Shown here piece after piece: positions 1-5,907 of a stretch of DNA of 10,939 bases (positions are counted from its first letter, which is position 1; each line of letters opens with the position of its first letter). Under the pieces are notes generated by a model. That model made no database searches, was not told where the DNA came from, and worked only from the letters and a program-made list of their open reading frames with translations. This DNA is from Flavobacteriaceae bacterium (GTDB lineage: Bacteria; Bacteroidota; Bacteroidia; Flavobacteriales; Flavobacteriaceae): assembly GCA_019090365.1 (NCBI GenBank), contig JAHRWC010000245.1, positions 1 through 10,939 on the forward strand, given 5' to 3'. Made by a program: the position numbers and the translations under genes.

Positions 1-1469
1 TAGAAGGTACTTTATTAGTTGAACATGAAGGTTCTGTAGTTCAGGTTAATGATTTGGCTACAGCAACCAATTTAGGAAGCATCACTGTAAGTAAACTAAC
101 GCCAAATTTAGGACCCAAAGGATTTATGATTTTAGGAAGTCCAATGTCTGAAGAAACACGTGAAGGAGTATATGGTTTAGGGAGAAGAGTGCTAAAACAT
201 CGCACCGATTTATTTGTTCCAAACGGAGCTGTAGGTGGTACTACTGAAAACTTTGTTGATGATAATAATAATAACTGGGAAATTAAAAATGGAGCTTTAG
301 CATTAGCGGAAGGTTATTTAGTAAAACCTCAACCCCGAAGTAATCCACCTACCGGAGGACAATTTGTTTTAGATTATTCATTAGGGACACTTAATAATGG
401 TTCATTAAGGTATAATCTACTATATAATGGATCTAGAGTTTCAAGTCCGAACATGTTAGGAAACCCGTATGCTTCTGCAATCGATTTAGATGTCTTTTTA
501 CCAGCCAATCCATTAATTGATGCGGTGTATTACTGGCAACATATTACACCTCCAACACAAACCTTTCCTGGATTTAATCAGCTTAATTTTAACTTGGGTG
601 ATATTTCAGTATACAACCAAGGATCTGGTGGTGTTGAAGCTCAAAATGGTGGTGGAATTCCAACACGATATATGGCTTCTGGTCAAGGATTTGGTGTAAA
701 AGCATTGGGTGCTGGTCTAGCTGTCTTTAATAATAGCATGCGTGTTACTGGTCCAAATACAGACTATCGTAGACCAGAAAATGAAGACAGACAACGTATT
801 TGGTTAAGACTAAAATCTGAAGCTTATGATTATATTTCTAGTAGTATGTTAGTTGCCTTTACTGAAGGAGCAACCGATGGCTTTGAAGGAATCTATGATT
901 CTAGAAGATTTGACACACCAATTTCATTATTCTCTGTGTTAGATACTGAAGAAGAATTAGCCATTCAAGGTAGAACTGCTTTTAATGAAGAACAAGAAGT
1001 TCAGCTTGGATTCTCAACGATGGTAGAAGAAGCTTCAAACTATGCTATTTCAATTAGTCAAATAGAGGGAGAGGAAATTAGCAATTCGATTGTTTATCTA
1101 TTTGATTCCTATCTAAATGTGTATGCGAACCTTTCAGAAGAAAACTATGTCTTTACAAGTGATGCAAATTCAAACACAGATCGATTTGTATTGCTATTTA
1201 AAGAGCGTGCATTAGGAACTAATGATCTAGTATTACAAAGCATTAGCATGTTACCAAACCCTACAACGGGAATGTTAACAGTTAATTCTCCAAATACCTT
1301 GGTAGAACAAATAGATGTAATAGATGTACGTGGAAGACTTGTATCTTCAAAACAATATAACAATAGCAGCCAGTACTTAGTAGACTTAAGTAGTCTGGAA
1401 AGCGCTATGTATTTTGTGAAATTATATACTTCGGAAGGAACAATAACAAAACGTATTATAAGAAAATAA
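1..1469 (+). CDS. Secreted T9SS cargo protein with type A C-terminal sorting domain (5' truncated)
   Basis: The reading frame is open from base 3 to the TAA at 1467-1469, giving 488 visible residues, and the true N-terminus lies off the left edge. A TTG at 54 could be read as a start, but the frame continues upstream without a stop, so it is most likely internal. The last ~75 residues form a typical T9SS type A sorting domain: an 'MLPNPTTGMLTV' opening, a 'VIDVRGRLV' core strand, 'LSSLESAMYFVKL', and a basic 'KRIIRK' end. This predicts export by Sec, then outer-membrane translocation and surface anchoring or release. About 130-165 residues into the visible part is 'MLGNPYASAIDLD', a motif often seen near the C-terminus of large flavobacterial surface proteins. 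The function of the missing N-terminal part cannot be told; adhesin-like proteins and secreted enzymes both carry this tail. Confidence is high for the sorting domain and low for any specific role. Confidence 0.9.
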   Translation, partial: EGTLLVEHEGSVVQVNDLATATNLGSITVSKLTPNLGPKGFMILGSPMSEETREGVYGLGRRVLKHRTDLFVPNGAVGGTTENFVDDNNNNWEIKNGALALAEGYLVKPQPRSNPPTGGQFVLDYSLGTLNNGSLRYNLLYNGSRVSSPNMLGNPYASAIDLDVFLPANPLIDAVYYWQHITPPTQTFPGFNQLNFNLGDISVYNQGSGGVEAQNGGGIPTRYMASGQGFGVKALGAGLAVFNNSMRVTGPNTDYRRPENEDRQRIWLRLKSEAYDYISSSMLVAFTEGATDGFEGIYDSRRFDTPISLFSVLDTEEELAIQGRTAFNEEQEVQLGFSTMVEEASNYAISISQIEGEEISNSIVYLFDSYLNVYANLSEENYVFTSDANSNTDRFVLLFKERALGTNDLVLQSISMLPNPTTGMLTVNSPNTLVEQIDVIDVRGRLVSSKQYNNSSQYLVDLSSLESAMYFVKLYTSEGTITKRIIRK

Positions 1470-1491
1470 GTTTAGTTTAATAACAATTTTT

Positions 1492-1522
1492 AAAAGCTCT
1501 CTTAATTTGAGGGAGCTTTTTT
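1492..1522 (+). terminator. Rho-independent terminator after the T9SS cargo gene
   Basis: An inverted repeat pairs 1492-1503 with 1509-1520 around a 5-base loop. The stem is 12 bp with two G-T wobbles and is followed by T's on the plus strand. It starts 22 bases after the stop of the upstream gene. The TAA of the converging gene (1521-1523) directly abuts the stem, so the hairpin also lies just after that stop and could work both ways. On the minus strand the T-run is only the four T's inside the stem, so termination there should be weaker. Confidence 0.85.
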
Positions 1523-1916
1523 ATTGAGCTAACACACAATCTTGCCCCATTAGGTCAATAAAAACGGTATTTTTTTCTGAAATACTAAAGGGAGGAAATT
1601 TAAAATTACGTTCAAAGAGTTTTCCTTGTGCAAAGAACGTTACTAAATATTCATTGGTAAAACCAAAAACTTCTTCAGGAATAAACTCAACCTTTGCGCC
1701 TGTATGACCAGGTAAATCTCCTAAACCATGACGTAAAGTTGTAGTCTTTTTATCTTTTGAATTTCCACGAGACATCACCAAAACAGATTCAATGACTTCT
1801 TCTCTATTATTAATAAAATAGACGTTCCAAGTTTGGGCTAAAAAGTCTTTGTCCCATTCTTTTGTTGCTATAATCTGAATATTTTCAGCAATAGGAAATT
1901 CTATATCTTTTTTCAT
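1521..1916 (-). CDS. Conserved flavobacterial protein of unknown function, downstream of pheS
   Basis: This 131-residue protein matches no family I can name. It has no signal peptide or membrane segment, so it is probably cytoplasmic. Alternating hydrophobic and polar residues, as in 'QTWNVYFINN', 'VIESVLVMSRG', 'NEYLVTFFAQG' and 'KNTVFIDLM', suggest a mainly beta fold. The middle (residues ~58-90) carries 'TTTLRHGLGDLPGHTGAKV', the most motif-like stretch, with two histidines and several glycines. A cysteine lies near the C-terminus (C127). The gene starts 26 bases after pheS ends on the same strand with no visible terminator between, so the two are probably cotranscribed. That link alone does not show a role in tRNA charging. 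The ATG at 1914-1916 is the only sensible start. The gene ends right at the shared terminator hairpin. It is real by length, composition and operon position; the function is unknown. Confidence 0.8.
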   Translation of the reverse strand: MKKDIEFPIAENIQIIATKEWDKDFLAQTWNVYFINNREEVIESVLVMSRGNSKDKKTTTLRHGLGDLPGHTGAKVEFIPEEVFGFTNEYLVTFFAQGKLFERNFKFPPFSISEKNTVFIDLMGQDCVLAQ

Positions 1917-1942
1917 TGTAATAAAACCTAGAAGATGTTGTT

Positions 1943-2962
1943 TTAGTAAGCGCTTTTAAACTGTTCTAAGAAACGAATGTCGTTTTCACTTAACATACGA
2001 ATGTCTGGGATTTGATGCAGCAATAATGCGATACGATCGATTCCCATTCCAAAAGCAAAACCTGAATACTCATTGGCATCAATTCCACAATTGGTCAATA
2101 CGTTAGGATCTACCATTCCACATCCCATAATTTCTAACCAACCTGTACCTTTGGTCATTTTATAATCGGTTTCCGTTTCAAGTCCCCAATATACATCTAC
2201 CTCGGCACTAGGCTCAGTAAAAGGAAAATACGAAGGACGCAATCTAATTTTAGATTTACCGAACATTTCAGTTGTAAAATACTGAAGTGTTTGTTTTAAG
2301 TCTGCAAAGCTTACTCCCTTGTCTACATATAGTCCTTCCACTTGGTGAAAAAAGCAATGTGAACGTGCTGAAATCGCTTCATTTCGATATACTCTACCTG
2401 GTGAAATGGTACGAATAGGCGGTTTGTTATTTTCCATATAACGTACTTGCACAGAAGATGTGTGTGTACGTAATAAAACATCTGGATCTTTTTCTACGAA
2501 AAACGTGTCTTGCATGTCTCTTGCAGGATGATATTCTGGAAGATTTAAAGCCGTAAAATTATGCCAATCATCTTCAATTTCTGGTCCTTCGGAAACATTA
2601 AATCCAATGCGAGAAAAGATATCAATAATTTTATTTTTAACTACAGAAATAGGATGACGCGATCCTACTGTAAAAGGTTCGCCAGGACGCGTTAAATCTC
2701 CATAAATAGAGTTTAGTTCTTCGCCACTATCAAAACTATTTTTCAGAAAATTTACTTTTTCTTCAGCAGCTTTTTTTAAGGCGTTAATGGTTTGACCAAA
2801 CTCCTTTTTTTGTTCGTTAGGAACGTTTTTAAATTCAGAAAAGAAATCTTTAAGAAGACCTTTACTTCCTAAATATTTAATTCTGAATGCTTCAACTTCA
2901 TCCTGTGCTTTGGCTGTAAATGCTTCAACCTCTGCAATATGTTTCTTTATATTATCTATCAT
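1943..2962 (-). CDS. pheS: Phenylalanyl-tRNA synthetase alpha subunit
   Basis: PheS is the catalytic alpha subunit of the cytoplasmic (alpha-beta)2 phenylalanine-tRNA ligase, which activates Phe with ATP and charges tRNA-Phe. The 339 residues are full length (the E. coli protein is about 327). Residues 1-85 form the N-terminal helical coiled-coil region. The class II aminoacyl-tRNA synthetase core follows: 'HPARDMQDTFF' at 145-155, motif 2 around 'GRVYRNEAISARSHCFFHQ' at 189-207, and motif 3 'GFAFGMGIDRIALL' at 301-314. The alanine in 'GFAFG' corresponds to the phenylalanine-pocket alanine known from E. coli A294, so normal substrate selectivity is expected. The ATG at 2960-2962 matches the usual N-terminus, and a promoter-like box lies about 20 bases upstream. 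pheT is not adjacent, which is common in Bacteroidota and differs from the E. coli pheST arrangement. I see no attenuator or T-box in the short leader. Confidence 0.98.
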   Translation of the reverse strand: MIDNIKKHIAEVEAFTAKAQDEVEAFRIKYLGSKGLLKDFFSEFKNVPNEQKKEFGQTINALKKAAEEKVNFLKNSFDSGEELNSIYGDLTRPGEPFTVGSRHPISVVKNKIIDIFSRIGFNVSEGPEIEDDWHNFTALNLPEYHPARDMQDTFFVEKDPDVLLRTHTSSVQVRYMENNKPPIRTISPGRVYRNEAISARSHCFFHQVEGLYVDKGVSFADLKQTLQYFTTEMFGKSKIRLRPSYFPFTEPSAEVDVYWGLETETDYKMTKGTGWLEIMGCGMVDPNVLTNCGIDANEYSGFAFGMGIDRIALLLHQIPDIRMLSENDIRFLEQFKSAY

Positions 2963-2982
2963 GTCTCAATTTCACGAATGTG

Positions 2983-2990
2983 CAAAATTA
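2983..2990 (-). promoter_or_regulatory. Candidate Bacteroidota -7 box for pheS
   Basis: Read on the minus strand, these bases are TAATTTTG, an exact match to the TAnnTTTG -7 consensus of the Bacteroidota primary sigma factor. It ends 20 bases before the pheS ATG, which predicts a leader of about 15 bases. The -33 element is poor: a T-rich TTTTAG lies about 18 bases upstream instead of a clean TTG. The call rests on motif and position only. Confidence 0.5.
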
Positions 2991-3022
2991 CGTATTTTAC
3001 TATTGGTACTAAAATGAATTGC

Positions 3023-3047
3023 TTGAAATGTAACAAATAGATTTCAA
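3023..3047 (-). other. AT-rich inverted repeat downstream of the 3054-3410 gene
   Basis: Seven-base arms (3023-3029 and 3041-3047) form a perfect inverted repeat around an 11-base loop. It starts 6 bases after the stop codon of the minus-strand gene ending at 3054. The arms hold only one G-C pair each and no real T-run follows on the minus strand. It could be a weak terminator or processing hairpin, or chance in AT-rich DNA. Confidence 0.25.
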
Positions 3048-3053
3048 CTTAAA

Positions 3054-3410
3054 TTATTGGATAGTTTGCGATTCTACAAAGTATTGAACAATGGCTTCTT
3101 TCATTAATACACTCTGTTCTCCAGCTTTTAATGATGGAAGTTTTTCTAACACTGAATAATGAGGCCAACCTTCTTTATCGAAATAATCGAACTTATAATA
3201 ACCAAAAGGTTCTAATAAGCGACAAATCGCAATATGCATTAGGTTAATTTTTTCATCTTTTTTAAAATTAACTCCAATTTTTCCGAGTTCTTGAACACCT
3301 ATTAGATATATGATAGCATCCAAATCTAATGTTTCACCCTCTGCAAATCGCTTACTTAGAAATTCTACTAATTCTTTCCAGCGTTGTTTTAATTCTTCAT
3401 CTCTTGCCAT
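3054..3410 (-). CDS. Conserved Bacteroidota protein of unknown function, ~118 residues
   Basis: I chose the ATG at 3408-3410 ('MARDEELKQRW', 118 residues). An in-frame ATG at 3423-3425 would add only 'MYICS', and its codons overlap a promoter-like box. The protein is soluble, with no signal peptide or membrane segment. The N-terminal half looks helical ('LKQRWKELVEFLSKRF', 'LDLDAIIYLIGVQELGKI'), followed by 'KKDEKINLMHIAICRLLEPFGYY', then a short aromatic strand-like stretch with 'GWPHY', and a final helix 'SVLMKEAIVQYF'. I believe close homologues occur widely in Bacteroidota as an uncharacterised family, but I know of no assigned role. It is transcribed divergently from the CvpA-family gene, and 91 bases separate its stop from the pheS start. 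Confidence is good that it is a gene and nil for function. Confidence 0.8.
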   Translation of the reverse strand: MARDEELKQRWKELVEFLSKRFAEGETLDLDAIIYLIGVQELGKIGVNFKKDEKINLMHIAICRLLEPFGYYKFDYFDKEGWPHYSVLEKLPSLKAGEQSVLMKEAIVQYFVESQTIQ

Positions 3411-3414
3411 GCTG

Positions 3415-3422
3415 CAAATATA
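3415..3422 (-). promoter_or_regulatory. Candidate -7 box immediately before the 3410 ATG
   Basis: On the minus strand these bases read TATATTTG, an exact TAnnTTTG match, and end only four bases before the ATG at 3408-3410. With the usual few bases from box to start point, transcription would begin at or next to the ATG, giving a leaderless or nearly leaderless message. No TTG sits at the expected -33 distance, so chance remains possible. Confidence 0.35.
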
Positions 3423-3482
3423 CATTTCTTGCTTTGAGTTTTAGTATCTTTACTTGTTTTAACAAACGAAGCACAAAATTAT

Positions 3483-3490
3483 TATCTTTA
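3483..3490 (+). promoter_or_regulatory. Candidate -7 box for the CvpA-family gene
   Basis: TATCTTTA matches seven of the eight positions implied by the frequent flavobacterial form TATCTTTG and ends 19 bases before the ATG at 3510. The same octamer also occurs at 3445-3452. No clean TTG is found at the right distance upstream of either copy. The call is weak. Confidence 0.3.
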
Positions 3491-3509
3491 TAAAAAGTAT
3501 CATAACTCA

Positions 3510-4037
3510 ATGAACTCAATCGACATTATTTTAGGAATCATTTTTCTTCTTGCTTTTATAACAGGATTAAAAAAAGGACTTTTTGTAACATTAGCTTCTC
3601 TTATCGGATTAATTTTAGGTGTTTATGGAGCTATTTATTTTTCAAGTTATGTAGCTGATTATATTTCAAATTGGCTTTCTTGGAGTGAACAGTTAACAAA
3701 TCTCGCTGCTTTTGCAATCACTTTTTGTGGGATTGTATTTGTAGTTTCCATGGCAGGAAAAATGCTAACTAAAATAGCCGATTTTGCATTCTTGGGAGTC
3801 TTTAATAAATTGTTAGGAGGAGTTTTTAATGTGCTTATATATGCATTTATTGTAAGTGTAATATTCATGTATTTTAACGACTGGAAAAATTCAGATTATG
3901 TTATTTCTGAAGAGAAAAAAGAAAATTCTATGTTATATGAACCCGTAGCTTCTATAGCTCCTTTATTATTTCCATATATCATAAAGGGAGTTGAAACAGT
4001 AAAAAATTCAGAAGAAGAAACACCTAAAGAAGAATAA
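3510..4037 (+). CDS. CvpA-family integral membrane protein
   Basis: This is a 175-residue inner-membrane protein of the CvpA/colicin V production family. In E. coli, CvpA is needed for colicin V production or export and contributes to envelope tolerance; its exact activity is unresolved. The family start is clear: 'MNSIDIILGIIFLLAFITGLKKGL', with the Asp near the N-terminus and the G-x-x-x-G pattern at residues 19-23. Hydrophobic segments lie at about 4-19, 26-47, 64-84 and 101-122, giving four membrane passes. After them comes a soluble tail with 'SMLYEPVASIAPLLFPYI' (residues 140-157), also typical of the family, and an acidic end 'NSEEETPKEE'. The length is normal. The stop is one base before the next start, so the CDGSH gene is translationally coupled to it. 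Colicin production should not be inferred here; the family is a general one across bacteria. Confidence 0.92.
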   Translation: MNSIDIILGIIFLLAFITGLKKGLFVTLASLIGLILGVYGAIYFSSYVADYISNWLSWSEQLTNLAAFAITFCGIVFVVSMAGKMLTKIADFAFLGVFNKLLGGVFNVLIYAFIVSVIFMYFNDWKNSDYVISEEKKENSMLYEPVASIAPLLFPYIIKGVETVKNSEEETPKEE

Positions 4038-4038
4038 A

Positions 4039-4248
4039 ATGAAACAAATCGAAGAACATACAGATGCAACTAAAATTGATGTAAAACCAAAAGGACCTCT
4101 GGTAGTTCATGGTAAATTATCAATAACAGATAAGGATGGCAGTATTATTTTAAAAGATAGACGTACTTCTTTTTGTCGTTGTGGAGCATCTTTAAATCAA
4201 CCATTTTGTGATGGGGCTCATAAAACAACTGAATTTGAAGATAATTAA
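4039..4248 (+). CDS. Single-CDGSH iron-sulfur protein (mitoNEET-type fold)
   Basis: This 69-residue protein carries one CDGSH iron-sulfur motif at residues 46-61: C46-x-C48-x2-S51-x3-P55-x-C57-D58-G59-A60-H61. The three cysteines and one histidine are the full ligand set for the labile 2Fe-2S cluster of this family, so it should bind a cluster. Alanine replaces the serine of the name motif, which is common. Residues 20-40 form the preceding beta strands ('GPLVVHGKLSITDKDGSIIL'). No membrane anchor is present, unlike animal mitoNEET, so it should be a small soluble cytoplasmic protein, probably active as a dimer. Family roles include electron or cluster transfer; the partner here is unknown. 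It begins one base after the stop of the CvpA-family gene, implying coupled translation, though no functional link between the two families is established. Confidence 0.93.
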   Translation: MKQIEEHTDATKIDVKPKGPLVVHGKLSITDKDGSIILKDRRTSFCRCGASLNQPFCDGAHKTTEFEDN

Positions 4249-4284
4249 TACTATTTGTCATTTAGAGTGAACTAAAAAATAAGT

Positions 4285-5139
4285 TTGAAAGGAATAGCCT
4301 ATTTAATACAAGCAACATTAATTCTTCTTTGGTGGCTTGGGCTATCTATAAATTCTAATTTTTTTCAAGCATTTCAATTTCCTAGTATAGGGCAAAATGC
4401 TTTCAATTCATTTTTTGCACCAGATATTCTTATCATTACAGTTTTATCGTTAATAAGAGCCTATAAACCTATTAAAGATTTAGAATTGATTATTCTGGGA
4501 GGGTTTGCTTATGCGAGTTTTTATTGTATAAATGCTACTGTTTTAACAAATGGGGGATATTTGGCGACTATACTTATGACATTAGGACTTTTCTATAATT
4601 TATTTCTTGTGTATCAAACTAAAGCTTTTAGAGAATCACAAACATCTAGTATATTGATAAATGGTATAAAAACAATTATCCAAATAATTTGTGTTTGGCT
4701 TATTACTTTGGTTGTTTTTCCTTCTATGATTATTCAGGGATTCGATTTGACTCAAAATCAAACAAATTTATTTTCAATTATTAGTATTACTCTTTTTGTG
4801 TTTTTTAGTCTTCTTGGACTTTTTAGCGCTTATACTATTGTTGCTAAAGGAGAAGGAACACCTTTACCTTTAGATCAAACTAAAAAGCTTGTAATAAGTG
4901 GGCCTTATAGATATGTAAGAAATCCAATGGCAGTTGCCGGAATTGGCCAAGGAATCGCTATAAGTATTTATTTTTCATCAATTCATATTCTAATATATTC
5001 ATTAATTGGAGCAATTATTTGGCAATTTGTGGTACGCCCTTTGGAAGAAAAAAATATGTCCAAACGATTTGGTAAAGATTATGAAAACTATAAGAAATCG
5101 GTTTATTGTTGGATCCCTAAATTGAATAAAACAAAATAG
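4285..5139 (+). CDS. Multi-pass membrane protein with ICMT/PEMT-like methyltransferase C-terminus
   Basis: This 284-residue hydrophobic protein has about seven or eight likely membrane segments (near 4-22, 46-60, 66-84, 92-110, 128-150, 161-184, 215-230 and 234-250). The C-terminal part carries the isoprenylcysteine carboxyl methyltransferase / phospholipid methyltransferase signature: 'GPYRYVRNPM' at 206-215, then 'RPLEEKNMSKRFGKDYENYK' at 251-270 and 'CWIP' at 275-278. In the family these segments bind S-adenosylmethionine at the membrane face. Bacterial members act on varied and mostly unknown small or lipid substrates, so none is assigned. The start is probably TTG at 4285-4287: an in-frame TAA lies at 4273-4275, and the next in-frame ATG (about residue 98) would remove several membrane segments. 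An A-rich stretch just upstream could act as the ribosome site. It follows the CDGSH gene by 36 bases and may be cotranscribed. It converges on batE with a 13-base gap and no visible terminator. Confidence 0.8.
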   Translation: MKGIAYLIQATLILLWWLGLSINSNFFQAFQFPSIGQNAFNSFFAPDILIITVLSLIRAYKPIKDLELIILGGFAYASFYCINATVLTNGGYLATILMTLGLFYNLFLVYQTKAFRESQTSSILINGIKTIIQIICVWLITLVVFPSMIIQGFDLTQNQTNLFSIISITLFVFFSLLGLFSAYTIVAKGEGTPLPLDQTKKLVISGPYRYVRNPMAVAGIGQGIAISIYFSSIHILIYSLIGAIIWQFVVRPLEEKNMSKRFGKDYENYKKSVYCWIPKLNKTK

Positions 5140-5152
5140 TATTGAGTAGAAA

Positions 5153-5902
5153 CTAAAGCTCTTTTAAATCGGATAAAGGAATCCAACCATCTTTACCGTC
5201 GATTAATTGAATTCGTGCCCAATCTTCTTCTTTAGAAATGATTTGAACTTTTGTGCCTTCATGTAAAGTAAATGCAGCATCGCTACCTAAATTTGGTTCA
5301 CTTTTAATTTCAGAAATTTCCGCAAAAATAATAGCGGGATTCTTTTTCATTGCCTCATTATAGGTTGTATAAGACATGGCAATTGAAATAAGAAGCACAA
5401 AGAAAAGACCTAATGAGCTTACAAAAAACACTCTCTTTTTTCCTTCGGAATATGAAAAATAATAAAGAAGAAATAATACAATTGCACTTAAGGATAATAC
5501 AATCGAAACCATAGCCCAACTATCAAAAGAAAGTATTTCAGCAATGGTAGTATACCATTTTGAAAAGACAGTTTTTGGTAAAGGCTCAATCGCATCTACA
5601 GTTGCATTTTGAGCAAAAGCTAAGTTGTTTTTAATTTCACTATCATTAGGTGAAAGTTGCAACGCTTTTTCATAATAGTAAATACTCGGACCTACATTAC
5701 TTAGTTTATAATGCGCATTTCCAAGATTAAAATAGATTTCAGAAGAGTGAACGTTATTATTTAAAACCTTCATCCAAACAGTAATTGCTTCTTGAAACTG
5801 TTCAGATTTATACAAACCTTTTCCTTGTTCAAAAAGTGCATCATTTTGACCGAAACCAATTACGGAAAATAAAAAAGCAAGTATAAAAAGTATCTTCTTC
5901 AT
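5153..5902 (-). CDS. batE: BatE: TPR and SH3-domain envelope protein of the Bat operon
   Basis: This is the last gene of the bat cluster, 249 residues long. Residues 1-19 are a signal peptide ending near 'VIGFGQ'. Two TPR-type repeats follow (about 21-53 and 54-87, with 'YFNLGNAHYKLSNVGPSIYYYEKALQLSPND'-like spacing). Membrane segments lie at about 127-149 and 157-177, joined by a short basic loop 'SEGKKR'. A C-terminal bacterial SH3 domain (about 188-245) ends with 'DWARIQLIDGKDGWIPLSDL'. Signal-peptide entry and the basic loop put both the TPR and SH3 domains in the periplasm. In Bacteroides the Bat operon was linked to aerotolerance and in Leptospira to oxidative stress, but the molecular activity is not known. 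TPRs bind proteins; the SH3 domain may bind protein or cell wall. The ATG follows the batD stop by 5 bases, behind a purine-rich AGAAAAG that may be its ribosome site. Confidence 0.92.
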   Translation of the reverse strand: MKKILFILAFLFSVIGFGQNDALFEQGKGLYKSEQFQEAITVWMKVLNNNVHSSEIYFNLGNAHYKLSNVGPSIYYYEKALQLSPNDSEIKNNLAFAQNATVDAIEPLPKTVFSKWYTTIAEILSFDSWAMVSIVLSLSAIVLFLLYYFSYSEGKKRVFFVSSLGLFFVLLISIAMSYTTYNEAMKKNPAIIFAEISEIKSEPNLGSDAAFTLHEGTKVQIISKEEDWARIQLIDGKDGWIPLSDLKEL

Positions 5903-5907
5903 CTTTT

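Noticed and set aside
54..56. TTG as the start of the T9SS cargo gene.
   Set aside because: The frame stays open to base 3 and continues past the window edge; a T9SS cargo needs an N-terminal signal peptide, which is not present after this TTG.
253..280. Short GAT/AAT triplet run in the T9SS gene as a microsatellite.
   Set aside because: Only a few units, in frame, encoding Asp/Asn in a loop; common in AT-rich coding DNA.
3510..4037. A colicin/bacteriocin export locus because of the CvpA-family gene.
   Set aside because: No toxin, immunity or ABC export gene is nearby, and CvpA-family proteins are widespread outside bacteriocin loci.
4250..4258. TACTATTTG before the membrane methyltransferase gene as a promoter -7 box.
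   Set aside because: It has one extra base relative to TAnnTTTG and no TTG at the proper distance; too weak to list.
5140..5152. A shared terminator between the methyltransferase gene and batE.
   Set aside because: I find no inverted repeat with a T-run in or around the 13-base gap.
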